From: Liberiplasma sp046541015 | GTDB taxonomy: Bacteria; Bacillota_I; Bacilli_A; Izemoplasmatales; Izemoplasmataceae | NCBI GenBank assembly: GCA_046541015.1 | Contig: JBKHEA010000007.1 | Coordinates: 1-58,041 of the forward strand | Length of the DNA stretch: 58,041 nucleotides | Direction of reading: 5' to 3' | Shown: piece after piece, positions 7,984-18,200 of the stretch | Layout: each line of letters starts with the position of its first letter | Position numbering within the stretch: the first letter of the stretch is position 1 | Translations under genes and position numbers: made by a program | Notes under the pieces: model-generated | What the model saw: the letters and a program-made list of their open reading frames with translations, nothing else | Told to the model about the DNA's origin: nothing | Databases searched by the model: none

Positions 7984-8713
7984 AGAATTAGTTCATGTAA
8001 AGGATTTAGTGATTAAATATCAAGCTTTTACAGCACTTAAAGATGTGAGTTTTACCATTAACGAACAAGATTTTATTGCAGTCATTGGCGCAAACGGTTC
8101 TGGTAAAACCACACTAGTTAAAGCCCTTTTAGGGCTTTTAAGCATTCATAGTGGTTCAGTCAATTATATTAATGATGCTAGTATGGGCTATCTACCTCAA
8201 AATACTACCCCACCAGATAGACACTTTCCAGCAACAGTTGAAGAAATTGTAGCGATGGGGCTACTAGCAAAAAAGAAATTTCCCAAAAGAGTTGAAAAAG
8301 CAGATATAGAAAAAATTGAAAATATATTAAGAATATTAGATATTTCTCATTTAGAAAAAAAACGTATCGGTACGTTAAGTGGTGGCCAACAACAACGCGT
8401 CTTACTCGCACGCGCTTTGGTTGCTGAACCCGATGTACTGGTTTTAGATGAGCCAACTAGTGCGCTTGATCAATCCATGCGTACACAGTTTTTTGACATT
8501 TTAAAAGATTTAAACCAACAACATCACACAACGATTATTTTAGTTACCCATGATATCGCATTCGCAGGAAAATATGTTAATCGTGTACTTTATTTAAATC
8601 AACATCTTGTCTTTGATGGTAGCTTTAGTGAGTTCTGTGAAGACCACGAACTTAGTCCGTTTATTCATACCCACGAACTTCGCTATCAAAAGAAAGGAGA
8701 GAAACACGCATGA
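7967..8713 (+). CDS. znuC: Zinc ABC transporter ATP-binding protein (ZnuC/AdcC-like)
   Basis: 248 residues. Walker A GANGSGKTT (41-49), signature LSGGQQQR (137-144) and Walker B VLVLDEPTS (157-165), with the switch His in ILVTHD. It powers the transporter made with the ZnuB permease. Its ATG overlaps the end of znuA by 17 nt and its stop overlaps znuB by 4 nt, so the three are co-translated. Confidence 0.93.
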   Translation: MATKTKELVHVKDLVIKYQAFTALKDVSFTINEQDFIAVIGANGSGKTTLVKALLGLLSIHSGSVNYINDASMGYLPQNTTPPDRHFPATVEEIVAMGLLAKKKFPKRVEKADIEKIENILRILDISHLEKKRIGTLSGGQQQRVLLARALVAEPDVLVLDEPTSALDQSMRTQFFDILKDLNQQHHTTIILVTHDIAFAGKYVNRVLYLNQHLVFDGSFSEFCEDHELSPFIHTHELRYQKKGEKHA

Positions 8714-9540
8714 ATTGGTTTGACTTATTAATCTCTTCTTTTTCTTATGGATTTATGTGGCGCGCTTTAATTGTAGGGGTTGCGATTGCGGTGAGTAGTT
8801 CATTTATAGGCCCGTTTTTAGTGCTAAAGAAATTTTCCATGATTGGGCATGGTCTTAGTCATGTAGCTTTTGCAGCAGTAGCGATTGGTCTTATTACCAA
8901 TACAGAACCCTTAATTGTAACCATGATTATTGTTGTTGGAGTTTCGATATTTATTTTAAAACTTAATGAACACGCAAAGGTTCATGGTGATGCAGCAATT
9001 GGATTAACGGCCGCATTCTCGATGGCTTTTGGGACCGTTTTAGCTAGTGTTGCTGGCGGGTTTAATATTGATTTATTTACGTATTTATTTGGTAGTATTT
9101 TAACGATTCAACAAATTGATGTTGTCTTAAGTATTACCTTAAGTATTGTCGTTGTCGCAGTTGTAATCTTTTTATATCACGATTTACTTGCGATGACTTT
9201 TGAAGAAGAATATGCACGAGTTTCTGGGATTAAAACAAGACGTTTAAACACGATTTTGGCGATTCTTGTAGCGATGACTATTGTCATTGGGATGCGTGCC
9301 ATAGGGACGATATTAATTTCAAGTTTAATTATTTTCCCAACCGTTATTGCCATGCAGTTTAATCGTGGCTTTAAAGGTACGATTATTATTGCGGCTATAT
9401 CAGAAATTCTTATTGTGACGATTGGTTTATTTGGATCGTTTGTACTTGATTATCCAAGTGGGTCTAGTATTGTTTTATTAAACGGGATTGTTTTCTTCTT
9501 AATATACATTACAAATGTTATTAGAAGATTACAGTTTTAG
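8710..9540 (+). CDS. znuB: Zinc ABC transporter permease (ZnuB/AdcB-like)
   Basis: 276 residues with eight or so membrane helices, of the ABC-3 permease family. The motif GHGLSHVAFAAVAIG (about 45-59), HGDAAIG (about 96-102) and the cytoplasmic loop LLAMTFEEEYARVSGI are characteristic. It forms the channel for the metal delivered by ZnuA. The ATG lies in the ATGA overlap with znuC. Confidence 0.93.
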   Translation: MNWFDLLISSFSYGFMWRALIVGVAIAVSSSFIGPFLVLKKFSMIGHGLSHVAFAAVAIGLITNTEPLIVTMIIVVGVSIFILKLNEHAKVHGDAAIGLTAAFSMAFGTVLASVAGGFNIDLFTYLFGSILTIQQIDVVLSITLSIVVVAVVIFLYHDLLAMTFEEEYARVSGIKTRRLNTILAILVAMTIVIGMRAIGTILISSLIIFPTVIAMQFNRGFKGTIIIAAISEILIVTIGLFGSFVLDYPSGSSIVLLNGIVFFLIYITNVIRRLQF

Positions 9541-9550
9541 GAGTGACTTT

Positions 9551-9985
9551 ATGACTAAATTTAAACATTGGCTCAATTTAAATGGGCTAAAAAAAACCAA
9601 ACATCGATTAATGGTTTTAAATATATTAGATCAAGAAACCATGTTTTTAAGTGCGGATGATATTTACTTAAAAGCTAAAGAACTCGATGATTCTGTATCA
9701 CTTTCTACGATTTACCGTATTTTAGAACAATTCACTAAAACCGATATAGTAACTCCAGTTACCGTTGATTACTCTAAACAAGTTTTGTATGAACTCTCAC
9801 ACGATGAACATACCCATCATCTGATTTGTTTAGGATGTAAGAAAGTAATCCATATTAAGGGATGCCCTATTCATAATTACCAAAATGAAATCGCAAGCGA
9901 TTATCATTTTAACATAAAAAATCATAAGCTTGACTTTTACGGTTATTGTGAAAGCTGTCAAAAAGCACTTGATGAATCCTTATAA
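9551..9985 (+). CDS. zur: Fur-family metalloregulator, probably Zur
   Basis: 144 residues when started at ATG 9551, which has taggagtg at ideal spacing. An upstream in-frame start within znuB exists but lacks a good binding site. The N-terminal half is a winged helix (SLSTIYRILEQF near 50-61). The C-terminal half has the metal-sensing HTHH (87-90) and two CxxC pairs (Cys93/Cys96, Cys133/Cys136) that hold structural zinc. The family includes Fur, Zur, PerR and Mur; position at the end of a zinc uptake operon points to Zur, which would repress this operon when zinc is plentiful. The palindrome at 6657-6669 is the likely target. Confidence 0.85.
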   Translation: MTKFKHWLNLNGLKKTKHRLMVLNILDQETMFLSADDIYLKAKELDDSVSLSTIYRILEQFTKTDIVTPVTVDYSKQVLYELSHDEHTHHLICLGCKKVIHIKGCPIHNYQNEIASDYHFNIKNHKLDFYGYCESCQKALDESL

Positions 9986-9995
9986 GAACTTTTAT

Positions 9996-10024
9996 TTGAC
10001 AATTAGCTTAATTTTATATATGAT
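9996..10024 (+). promoter_or_regulatory. Promoter of the thrS T-box leader
   Basis: TTGACA (9996-10001), a 17-nt spacer and TATGAT (10019-10024): nearly consensus. Confidence 0.8.
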
Positions 10025-10236
10025 TTAAGTAATAATGATGAAGAGGCTAATACTATTAACCCTTTAGCGAAGTAGGACGGTGAAAGCTACTAATTTAATA
10101 GTTACTCCCTCAGAGTTGACCTTGAAAAAGTGTTCCGTATGACTGCGTTAAAGTTTTTGAGTGCTTAAGTGAACTAAGGTGGTACCGCGGAAGTTATTTC
10201 GTCCTTATAAAATAAGGGCGATTTTTTTATTTTTTA
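10025..10236 (+). ncRNA. T-box leader with threonine specifier
   Basis: The T-box motif aaggtggtaccgcgg lies at 10176-10190, followed by the terminator stem cgtcctta (10200-10207) with taagggcg and a T run to about 10235. In Stem I the arms actattaa and ttaatagt flank an internal loop that presents ACT, a threonine codon, above a basal gagg/cctc helix. Uncharged tRNA-Thr would pair with the loop and the T-box bulge, favour the antiterminator and allow transcription of the MazG-like gene and thrS. Exact ends are approximate. Confidence 0.93.
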
Positions 10237-10247
10237 GGAGTGATAAA

Positions 10248-10562
10248 ATGAAAAGAAATTTAACCATTAAAACCTTACAAGAACACATTAAGATCGTTGA
10301 TAATAAACCAGAAAAAAAGTATGAAATAGCCTTAAAACTTTTTGAAGAAGTAGGAGAATTAAGCGTTGAAATGCGTAAAGCGCATGAACAAGGCTTAACG
10401 CCTAGTGTTAAACAAAATATTAAGTATGAACTTTACGATGTCCTTCACTATGTGAATGTCATCGCAAACTTATATGATATTGATTTAGAAGAAGCAATTT
10501 TAGAAAAAGATCAAATCAACGCTAAACGCTATAATGATAGAGAGGTGCTTAACCATGATTAA
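10248..10562 (+). CDS. MazG-like nucleotide pyrophosphohydrolase
   Basis: 104 residues from ATG 10248, with tttaggagtga just upstream. A longer frame that starts inside the T-box terminator is not credible. The sequence has the MazG-type metal site: FEEVGEL with Glu33, Glu34 and Glu37, then ELYDVLHYV with Glu61 and Asp64, on an all-helical fold. Single-domain members hydrolyse (d)NTPs to monophosphates and are often house-cleaning enzymes; the substrate here is unknown. It lies between a threonine T-box and thrS and overlaps thrS by 8 nt, so it should be induced with thrS under threonine starvation. Such a partner is unusual for thrS. Confidence 0.8.
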   Translation: MKRNLTIKTLQEHIKIVDNKPEKKYEIALKLFEEVGELSVEMRKAHEQGLTPSVKQNIKYELYDVLHYVNVIANLYDIDLEEAILEKDQINAKRYNDREVLNHD

Positions 10563-12474
10563 TATTACATTTAAAGATGGCAATAAAAAAAGCTTTGAAA
10601 ACGGTGTAACTATTGAAGCAATCGCCGCAAGTATTGGGTCAAGTTTTAAAAAAAATACTGTCGCAGGGTATGTGAATGATGCGCTTTATGATTTAAACCG
10701 CCCAATTTATGAAGATGCTACTATAGAAATTATTACCAAAGATAACCCTAAAGCACTAGAAGTTTTAAACCATTCAACCGCCCATTTAATGGCACAAGCT
10801 GTAAAACGTATTTATAAAGATGCACGTTTTGGCGTTGGACCAGCAATTAAAGATGGTTTTTACTATGACATTGCAACTAGTGAAACAATCAAACAAGAAG
10901 ACCTTGTTAAAATCGAAAATGAAATGCGCCGTATCATTAAGGAACAAACCGATATGGTTAGAGAAGAAGTTACTAAAGAAGAAGCGTTAAAACGTTTTAA
11001 AGATGATAAATATAAATTAGAACTCATTAATGATTTACCTGAAGGGGAAATCATTAGTGTATATAGTCAGGGTGATTTTACTGATTTATGTCGTGGTGGT
11101 CATGTTGGCAATACCCGTCATATTAAACACTTTAAACTCTTAAACGTTGCCGGTGCTTACTGGCGCGGTGACTCAGACAATGATATGTTACAACGTATTT
11201 ATGGAACGAGTTGGTTTACTAAAGAAGACTTAGAAGCGTATTTACATCTTTTAAAAGAACGTAAAGAACGTGACCATAGAAAACTAGGTAAAGAACTAAA
11301 AATCTTTGAACTAAATAAAGATGCCGGCCAAGGGTTAGCCATTTGGTTACCAAATGGGTATACGGTTAGAAAAGTCTTAGAAGATTACGTGTATAAGTTA
11401 GAAAGAAAAGCTGGGTATTTACATGTTAATACCCCAGTCCTTGGGACAAAAAAACTTTATGAAATTAGTGGGCATTGGGATCACTACCGTGATAATATGT
11501 TCCCAGTTATGAAACGCGATGATGAGGAATTTGTATTACGTCCAATGAGTTGTCCCCATCACATGATTGTTTATAAATCGGATTTAAGAAGTTACCGTGA
11601 TTTACCAATCCGTTTGGCTGAAATCGTGACAATGCACCGTTATGAAGCCAGTGGGTCACTTTCAGGACTTGAGCGTGTACGCGCAATGACTTTAACAGAT
11701 TCACACATCTTTGTAAGAGAAGATCAAATTAAAGAAGAAGCCCTTGCGGCCTATAATTTAATCCTTACTGCGATTAACGATTTAGGGTTAGAGATCGATT
11801 ATGTTGAATTAGCCTTACGTGACGATCAAAAAGATAAATTCCATGATAATGATATTTTATGGGATTTAGCTGAAAGAATGTTAAAAGAACTGCTTGATGA
11901 AGAAGGCATTGAATATACAACCGTTAAAGGTGAGGCTGCCTTTTATGGCCCTAAAATCGATATTCAAGTACGTACCGCAATGGACCATGTTATTACCATG
12001 AGTACTGTTCAACTTGACTTCTTACTCCCTGAACGTTTTGATTTAACTTATATTGGTCAAGATGGTGAAAAACATCGCCCAGTAGTTATTCACCGCGGCT
12101 TAATTTCCACTTGGGAGCGCTTGATGAGTATCTTACTTGAACAATATAAAGGGGCTTTCCCAACATGGTTAGCACCTACTCAAGTAAAAATTATTCCGGT
12201 AAATAATGAAGCCCATTTAGCCTATGCAGAAAAAATTAATCATTTATTTATTGATGAAGATTTTAGAAGTGAACTCGATCAACGTGAAGAAAAACTCGGC
12301 TATAAAATCCGTGAAGCTCAAAAAGCTAAAATACCATATCAAATAGTCATCGGTGATCAAGAAGTTGAAAATAATACCGTGACCTATAGAAAATATGGTG
12401 AACAAGAACAAGTAACCCTTCCACTTGATGATTTTGTTGCCTACATGCATGATATTATTAAAACCAAAAAATAA
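10555..12474 (+). CDS. thrS: Threonyl-tRNA synthetase
   Basis: 639 residues from ATG 10555 (agaggtg upstream). Domains in order: TGS (about 1-62), editing domain with the HxxxH pair His73/His77 and the distal CRGGH motif, class II catalytic core with the zinc-binding MSCPHH, and a C-terminal anticodon-binding domain. The editing motif reads CRGGH where many bacteria have CRGPH. Charges tRNA-Thr and clears mis-attached serine. Controlled by the threonine T-box upstream and co-transcribed with the MazG-like gene. Confidence 0.97.
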   Translation: MINITFKDGNKKSFENGVTIEAIAASIGSSFKKNTVAGYVNDALYDLNRPIYEDATIEIITKDNPKALEVLNHSTAHLMAQAVKRIYKDARFGVGPAIKDGFYYDIATSETIKQEDLVKIENEMRRIIKEQTDMVREEVTKEEALKRFKDDKYKLELINDLPEGEIISVYSQGDFTDLCRGGHVGNTRHIKHFKLLNVAGAYWRGDSDNDMLQRIYGTSWFTKEDLEAYLHLLKERKERDHRKLGKELKIFELNKDAGQGLAIWLPNGYTVRKVLEDYVYKLERKAGYLHVNTPVLGTKKLYEISGHWDHYRDNMFPVMKRDDEEFVLRPMSCPHHMIVYKSDLRSYRDLPIRLAEIVTMHRYEASGSLSGLERVRAMTLTDSHIFVREDQIKEEALAAYNLILTAINDLGLEIDYVELALRDDQKDKFHDNDILWDLAERMLKELLDEEGIEYTTVKGEAAFYGPKIDIQVRTAMDHVITMSTVQLDFLLPERFDLTYIGQDGEKHRPVVIHRGLISTWERLMSILLEQYKGAFPTWLAPTQVKIIPVNNEAHLAYAEKINHLFIDEDFRSELDQREEKLGYKIREAQKAKIPYQIVIGDQEVENNTVTYRKYGEQEQVTLPLDDFVAYMHDIIKTKK

Positions 12475-12490
12475 ACTCGCAATACATAAA

Positions 12491-12520
12491 AAAATAGTTT
12501 GGCTAATGCCAAACTATTTT
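12491..12520 (-). terminator. Bidirectional terminator between thrS and rqcH
   Basis: A 13-bp perfect stem, aaaatagtttggc (12491-12503) with gccaaactatttt (12508-12520), loop taat. The T run is stronger on the minus strand (seven A at its plus-strand left side), so it mainly ends rqcH; on the plus strand it may also stop thrS. Confidence 0.85.
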
Positions 12521-14178
12521 ACTTGTTCTAGCGATTTTACAAAACTTTCAAGCGGATCAATATAGATTGTTTTTTGATGGGTATAACGCACAAAACAACT
12601 GCGCTTACCAGGGATTTTTTTAATATGTTTTACTTCAGTATAATCAACCGCTACACTAGATGCATGCTTATAACTTGAATAATAACTTGCAAGCATCGCA
12701 GCCGTTCTTATGGTGACTTCATTTAAAGGGAAACTTTCTTTAACCACCACATGAGAACCTGGAGCGTTTTGAACGTGGAACCAAACATGATAATGTTTGG
12801 CAATTTCATGGGTTATTAAACTGTTTTGGTAGTTGTTTTTACCAACCATGATTTCAATACCAAGGGCGTCTTTAAAGGTAAGATAGGTTGCCTTTTTTTG
12901 ATTGGATTTTAAATGTCTTTTTTTAATATAGCCTTCCTCAATCAGTTCATTTCTTATGGCATCAATATCTGAAAGATTCGCATGATTTAATTGGTCTTTA
13001 AGTAAGTAAAAATAGTCTAAATCATCTTTAGCGATTTTGATTTGTTTATGAATGTGAGGGATGGATGCTTTTATTTTTTTATAACGTTTAAAATAGGCTT
13101 CACTGTTTTGAATGCTTGTTTTTGTTGGATCAAGTTCAATCGATAGCATTTCATTGGTGTAGTAATCTAAACATTCTAAGTAGCGATCACCCTTTTTAAT
13201 TTCATGTTGATAACTTAGGATAAGTTCACCTTTTTTTCTTAAAGTATCAAGGTTTGAGGTTTGATTTAAATCATGGGTTAACTTTTCAATTTTGTGTTTA
13301 AGTTTATCAATGGTTTTATGAATTAACGATTCAATATCTTTTGCTTTTTGTTTGCGCTTATCTTGAGTGTCACGTTCATAAAAAAACGCATCAAGCAAAT
13401 GAGAAACTGAATCATACTGGGTAAGCGATCCTTTTAGATGGGTTAAGGTATAAGGAGCATAGACACTTTTCTTACCTTCAATCATTGAAGGTTGATTTTC
13501 CGTAAGGAGTTCTTTTAAAGCATCAAGTTTTGGGATCTTTTTTGTTTCACTGCGAAAAAGCATTTCTTTAACTGCAAGTGGGCTAACGCCACTAATAGCG
13601 TTTAAATAGTCTTTTGGGTCATCAAAGTCTTTTTGACTAAGTAATTTACTTAGTGCGTCTAAATCATATGGATTAATGCGCTCATCTATAGGATATTCAT
13701 ACTTAGCCGTTGCAATTAGAGTGCGCTTGCTTTGATCAAAAGGGCCACTTTGTTTTAATACATCTAATATTTTATAGGATTCATCGGTTAAGATTAGATT
13801 ACTATCCTTTCCTAAGGCTTCATAAATTAAATGTTTTTTTGTATGATCGCCAAGTTCATTTAATGTATCAACACTAATTGTTAATACACGATCATTATGG
13901 TGTTGCGTGATACTTTTAATGATACTTCCCTCAAGGTGTTTACGTAAGAACATACAAAACATTGGCGGGGTAAGGGGTTTTTCGTAATCATTTAATGTAC
14001 GGTGAGCTCTTGCATATTTTGGAGAGGTACTGATTAAAAAACGTGCGTTTTTTAACCCGCGCGTTTGAAAGAGTAAATCATAGTTAGAAAGTTGATATAT
14101 TTTTGTGATGCGATTGCCTAAAAAATGCTTGTTTAAATCTTCGACAACATGATGCATCATGATTCCATCGTAGCTCAT
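12514..14178 (-). CDS. rqcH: NFACT-family ribosome quality control protein RqcH (Rqc2 homologue)
   Basis: 554 residues from ATG 14178. Two GTG codons upstream would add four residues, but a TGG-TATAAT box at 14203-14195 puts transcription start so close that only the ATG is likely to be used. Domains: NFACT-N (about 1-215), a helix-hairpin-helix segment, a long coiled coil (about 270-400) and the C-terminal NFACT-R domain. The Asp96-Arg97 pair matches the DR motif needed for alanine tailing in Bacillus RqcH. The protein binds obstructed 50S subunits and recruits tRNA-Ala to add C-terminal Ala tails. Older annotations call it fibronectin-binding protein. It diverges from gmk, as in related genomes where it lies near gmk-rpoZ. 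Confidence 0.92.
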   Translation of the reverse strand: MSYDGIMMHHVVEDLNKHFLGNRITKIYQLSNYDLLFQTRGLKNARFLISTSPKYARAHRTLNDYEKPLTPPMFCMFLRKHLEGSIIKSITQHHNDRVLTISVDTLNELGDHTKKHLIYEALGKDSNLILTDESYKILDVLKQSGPFDQSKRTLIATAKYEYPIDERINPYDLDALSKLLSQKDFDDPKDYLNAISGVSPLAVKEMLFRSETKKIPKLDALKELLTENQPSMIEGKKSVYAPYTLTHLKGSLTQYDSVSHLLDAFFYERDTQDKRKQKAKDIESLIHKTIDKLKHKIEKLTHDLNQTSNLDTLRKKGELILSYQHEIKKGDRYLECLDYYTNEMLSIELDPTKTSIQNSEAYFKRYKKIKASIPHIHKQIKIAKDDLDYFYLLKDQLNHANLSDIDAIRNELIEEGYIKKRHLKSNQKKATYLTFKDALGIEIMVGKNNYQNSLITHEIAKHYHVWFHVQNAPGSHVVVKESFPLNEVTIRTAAMLASYYSSYKHASSVAVDYTEVKHIKKIPGKRSCFVRYTHQKTIYIDPLESFVKSLEQVK

Positions 14179-14194
14179 AATTATCACCACACTT

Positions 14195-14203
14195 ATTATA
14201 CCA
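14195..14203 (-). promoter_or_regulatory. Extended -10 promoter of rqcH
   Basis: On the minus strand TGGTATAAT lies 16 nt before the ATG, which implies a leader of about ten nucleotides. Confidence 0.6.
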
Positions 14204-14306
14204 TACAGAAATCGCTTATTTTTGAAAATATTTTCTAAATTACTTACATATTTAGATAAAAAGTGTTATTATATTTAATAATACTGACGCAAGGAGGGGC
14301 ATAAGT

Positions 14307-14930
14307 ATGAAGCTTAACGAACGTGGCTTACTGATTGTTTTAAGCGGTCCCTCAGGGGTCGGGAAAGGAACGGTACGTAAGGCACTGTTTGAACTAGAAG
14401 GTCATGATTTAGTCTACTCTATTTCAATGACCACTCGCCCACCAAGAGATGGCGAAATAGATGGCGAAGATTATTACTTTGTCTCAAAAGAAGAATTTGA
14501 AGAACGCATAAAAAATGATGCGTTTTTAGAATGGGCACAATTTGTAGGGCATTACTACGGGACACCTAAAGATAAAATTGAAGAACAACTCAGAAAAGGA
14601 AAAGAAGTTGTTTTAGAAATTGAAGTCCAAGGAGCCTTACAAGTAAGAGAAAAAATGAGTGATGCCGTATTTATCTTTATCGCACCACCAAATAAAGAAG
14701 CCCTTTATAAAAGACTCTTAAGACGCGGTACTGAGTCTAATGAGGTCATTCAAAAACGTATGGATAAAGCCGAAAGAGAATTTCCCCTTGCGCATAAATA
14801 TGATTACATCGTAGTCAATGATGAAGTGACCAATGCTGCAGATAGAGTCCTTGCGATTATTCGCGCTGAACATGCGAAAACTGAACGATCGATTTACAAA
14901 TATAATGAATTATTGGAGGTCCAAAAATGA
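14307..14930 (+). CDS. gmk: Guanylate kinase
   Basis: 207 residues, the usual length. P-loop SGPSGVGKGT (13-22), GMP-binding residues in SMTTRPPRDGE and DGEDYYFV, and the lid around RLLRRGTES. Converts GMP to GDP with ATP. The ATG has gcaaggagggg upstream. It overlaps rpoZ by 4 nt, the conserved gmk-rpoZ pair of Firmicutes. Confidence 0.97.
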   Translation: MKLNERGLLIVLSGPSGVGKGTVRKALFELEGHDLVYSISMTTRPPRDGEIDGEDYYFVSKEEFEERIKNDAFLEWAQFVGHYYGTPKDKIEEQLRKGKEVVLEIEVQGALQVREKMSDAVFIFIAPPNKEALYKRLLRRGTESNEVIQKRMDKAEREFPLAHKYDYIVVNDEVTNAADRVLAIIRAEHAKTERSIYKYNELLEVQK

Positions 14931-15145
14931 GTATGAACAAAGAAGGATTACGTTATCCATCTATCGACAAACTTTTAACGAGTATTGATTCAAAATATAA
15001 ACTAGCTTATACTGCGGCTTTACGCGCAAAACTCTTAAAAGAAAAAGAAGATACAGTCATTGAAGCTAAATGCTATAAACCTGTTGGGATTGCGCTTGAA
15101 GAAGTCGAACAAAGAAAAATTACGATTGAATTCGAAGAAAATTAG
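14927..15145 (+). CDS. rpoZ: RNA polymerase omega subunit
   Basis: 72 residues. The N-terminal LRYPSIDKLLTSIDSKYKLAYTAALRA matches the omega core that wraps the beta-prime C-terminus and aids enzyme assembly. The ATG sits in ATGA overlapping the gmk stop, with ttggaggt 7 nt before it. A terminator starts at its stop codon, so gmk-rpoZ is a two-gene unit; the coaBC and priA genes that follow it in Bacillus are absent here. Confidence 0.92.
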   Translation: MSMNKEGLRYPSIDKLLTSIDSKYKLAYTAALRAKLLKEKEDTVIEAKCYKPVGIALEEVEQRKITIEFEEN

Positions 15146-15170
15146 TAGAAAATCATTTCTACTTTTTTTT
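15144..15170 (+). terminator. Terminator of gmk-rpoZ
   Basis: Perfect stem agtagaaa (15144-15151) with tttctact (15156-15163), loop atca, then eight T. Confidence 0.9.
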
Positions 15171-15189
15171 ACGCGTACGCTTTAATTTG

Positions 15190-15198
15190 TGCTATAAT
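15190..15198 (+). promoter_or_regulatory. Extended -10 promoter of polC
   Basis: TGCTATAAT ends 24 nt before the polC ATG. No good -35 is visible, in keeping with an extended -10 promoter. Confidence 0.55.
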
Positions 15199-15222
15199 AG
15201 ATTTAGAATTTGGAGTGACATT

Positions 15223-18200
15223 ATGAAAGAAAACTTTATGAAATTACTGAGCTTTTTAGGCTTAAACGACCTGAAAGAAACCATTAAAGGTAAACTTATC
15301 GAAATCACTGTAGATGAGGAACGCCGTGAATGGTTTTTTAATATTGAACTGGATAGTCCACTACCAATTAATCTTTTTAAACGTCTTGAACAAGCCTTAA
15401 ATAATGTCCCAGCTATCACGAGTAGTTGTGATTATGTTGACTATATGATTGACTACTCAAATCCTAGTGATGCCTACTTACAAGACTATTACTACTATAC
15501 TTTAGATAAAATCAAAAGTGTAAAACCCCGTTATGATGCTTTAAGTAGTTTTGAAGTTGAAAAAAACGGCAAACCTTTTAAACTCAATATCATTTGTCCA
15601 AAAGATGGCACTTATGTAGAAAATATGCTTTATGACATTGAAGAACAACTCTTAAAAATTGGTTTTGATGCGAGTTTAAGCATCCGCTTTTGTGATAATG
15701 CCCCAACCATCACAGAGCGTATTAAACAAATCGATCACGAAGAAATGCAAGAAGCATTCCGAACGCATCAAGAAAGCGAAAAAACCGATGTTATTGAATA
15801 TGTTCGTTATAAAGAACGCAGCGTTAAAAAAATCAGCCATACCATTAAAGATATTCCGGTGACGGAAGACGATTTAACCCGTTATAAATCCGCTCACCAT
15901 AAAGCAGACTTTACCTTAGAAGCTAAAGTCATGAATGTTGAAGAACGACGCATCAATCCAAAAACGACGCTTTTTACGTTTGTTTTAAGTGATGAAGAAG
16001 ACTCTATTTATGTGAAAAAGTTTGTAAGAGACCAAGAAGAACTAGCCTTTTTAAGACAAACTGAAATTAATATGTTAATGCGCGTTTCAGGGACAGCTCA
16101 ATATGATACTTTTTCGGATGAAGTAACCCTTACAGCCTTAACCATCGAACGTACAAAAAAACCGATTTTACTTGAGTTAAGAGAAGATTTAGCCAGTGAA
16201 AAAAGAATCGAACTTCATATGCATACAAAAATGAGTACATTAGATGGCATTGATAGTGTTGATGATATTGTTCAAACCGCATTACGCTTTAAACATAAAG
16301 CCCTAGCTATTACTGATCACAATAGTGCTCAAGCCTTTCCAGATCTTTATAAAGCGACAAAATCAAAACCCATTAAACCCATATATGGGGTTGAGTTTAA
16401 CGTGGTTGATGAAGATGATATTGCCGTAGCTTGGCATGAATATGATGGCAATTTACGCGACGCTACTTTTACAGTTTTTGATATAGAAACCACAGGACTT
16501 AGTGTTAACTTTGGAAAAATCATTGAGATTTCTGCGATAAAAATTAAAGACCATCAAGTTGTTAGTCAGTTTAATCGCTTTGTTAATCCTCATGAAAAAC
16601 TAAGTGAATTTACCAAAAAATTTACGGGTATTTCTGATAGTGATGTCTCAAACGCAGAAGACATAGAAACGGTAATCGAAGCATTTTATGAATTTTTTAA
16701 AGGTTCGATTATGGTTGCCCATAATGCGCGTTTTGATATGGGCCATATTTATGAAAATCTTAAAAAAGTCCGTGATGAAGCGTTAGTTTTTCCAACGATT
16801 GATACTTTGCAGATTGCGCGCCAACTCTATCATGAAAAATTGAATCGCTTTAATCTAAAAGCGGTTGCGAAACTTTTTAAAGTAGAGCTCAAACAACACC
16901 ATCGTGCGATTTATGATACCCGCGCAACCGCAGATATTTTTATGCATATGCTTACGGATTTAGACCGTTTACGTGTGAAACACTTTAATGATTTAAAACA
17001 ACTTGATAAGTTTGTCAAAAACTATAATCCCTATATTAACGCAATGCCTAAACATTTAAATGTTTTGGTTCAAACGCAAACAGGATTAAAAAATCTTTAT
17101 AAACTTGTTTCTTTAGCTAATACAACGTACTTTTATAAAGAACCTGTATTACCTAAAAAAGTGTTAGACAAGTATAAAGAAGGGTTATTAATAGGCAGTG
17201 GCTGTATGAATAGTCATCTTTTTGAAACGGCATTAAACGCTAGTTATGATGCTTTATTAGAAAAAGCTAAGTATTATGATTATCTTGAAATTCAACCGTT
17301 TGAAGACTATCTATTTTTAAAAGAAGATTTAGATAACGTTGAAGCAGTCATTGAAGAAACCCTAAAACGCATCATTAAAGTGGGCGAAACATTAAATATT
17401 CCTGTAGTTGCAACAGGTGATGTCCATCACATTGAAAAACATGCGGTTAAATACCGTGATATCTACATCCAAACCCCAGTTGTTGGTGGGGGTCTTCATA
17501 CGCTTAATAAATATAGTGAAATACCAAGTCAATACTTTAGAACAACCGATGAAATGCTTTCAAGTTTCCCGTTCTTAGATGAGGTAACAACGAAAAGAAT
17601 TGTCATAAAAAATCCAAACTTAATTGCTGATTCCATTGATTATGTTGAAGCATTTAATAACCAATTATTTGCCCCAACAGATACCTTCTTAAGTCAAAAA
17701 GGCATTCCATCAATCGAAAAACATATGCATCAAATGGTTTATCAGCACGCCTATGCGTTATATGGTAATCCGTTACCACCACTTGTAAAAGACCGCATTA
17801 AAAAAGAGATGGATTCCATTACTAAAAATAAGTTCTCAACTGTTTATTATATTTCACATTTGCTTGTTAAAAAAAGTCTTGATGAAGGCTACTTAGTTGG
17901 TTCTCGTGGTTCGGTTGGGTCAAGTTTAGTTGCAACGCTTATGAATATTACAGAAGTTAATCCACTACCGCCCCATTATGTATGTCCTAAATGTCATTAC
18001 ACAAGCTTTAAAATGAGTCCAGATGAGAAAAAACAATATGGCATCAGAGATGATGAACGCGGGATTCAAAGCTTACTAGATGAAGTAAGCAGTGGGTTTG
18101 ATTTAAAAACTATTGAGTGTCCAAATTGTCAGTCTGAGATGAAAAAAGATGGTCATGATATTCCCTTTGAAACATTCTTAGGCTTTAAAGGTGATAAAGT

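Noticed and set aside
10179..10250. Upstream extension of the MazG-like frame into the T-box
   Set aside because: The extension runs through the conserved T-box and terminator; a good binding site precedes the ATG at 10248.
15187..15222. Longer N-terminus for PolC
   Set aside because: It would begin upstream of the TATAAT at 15193-15198; the ATG at 15223 has a strong binding site.
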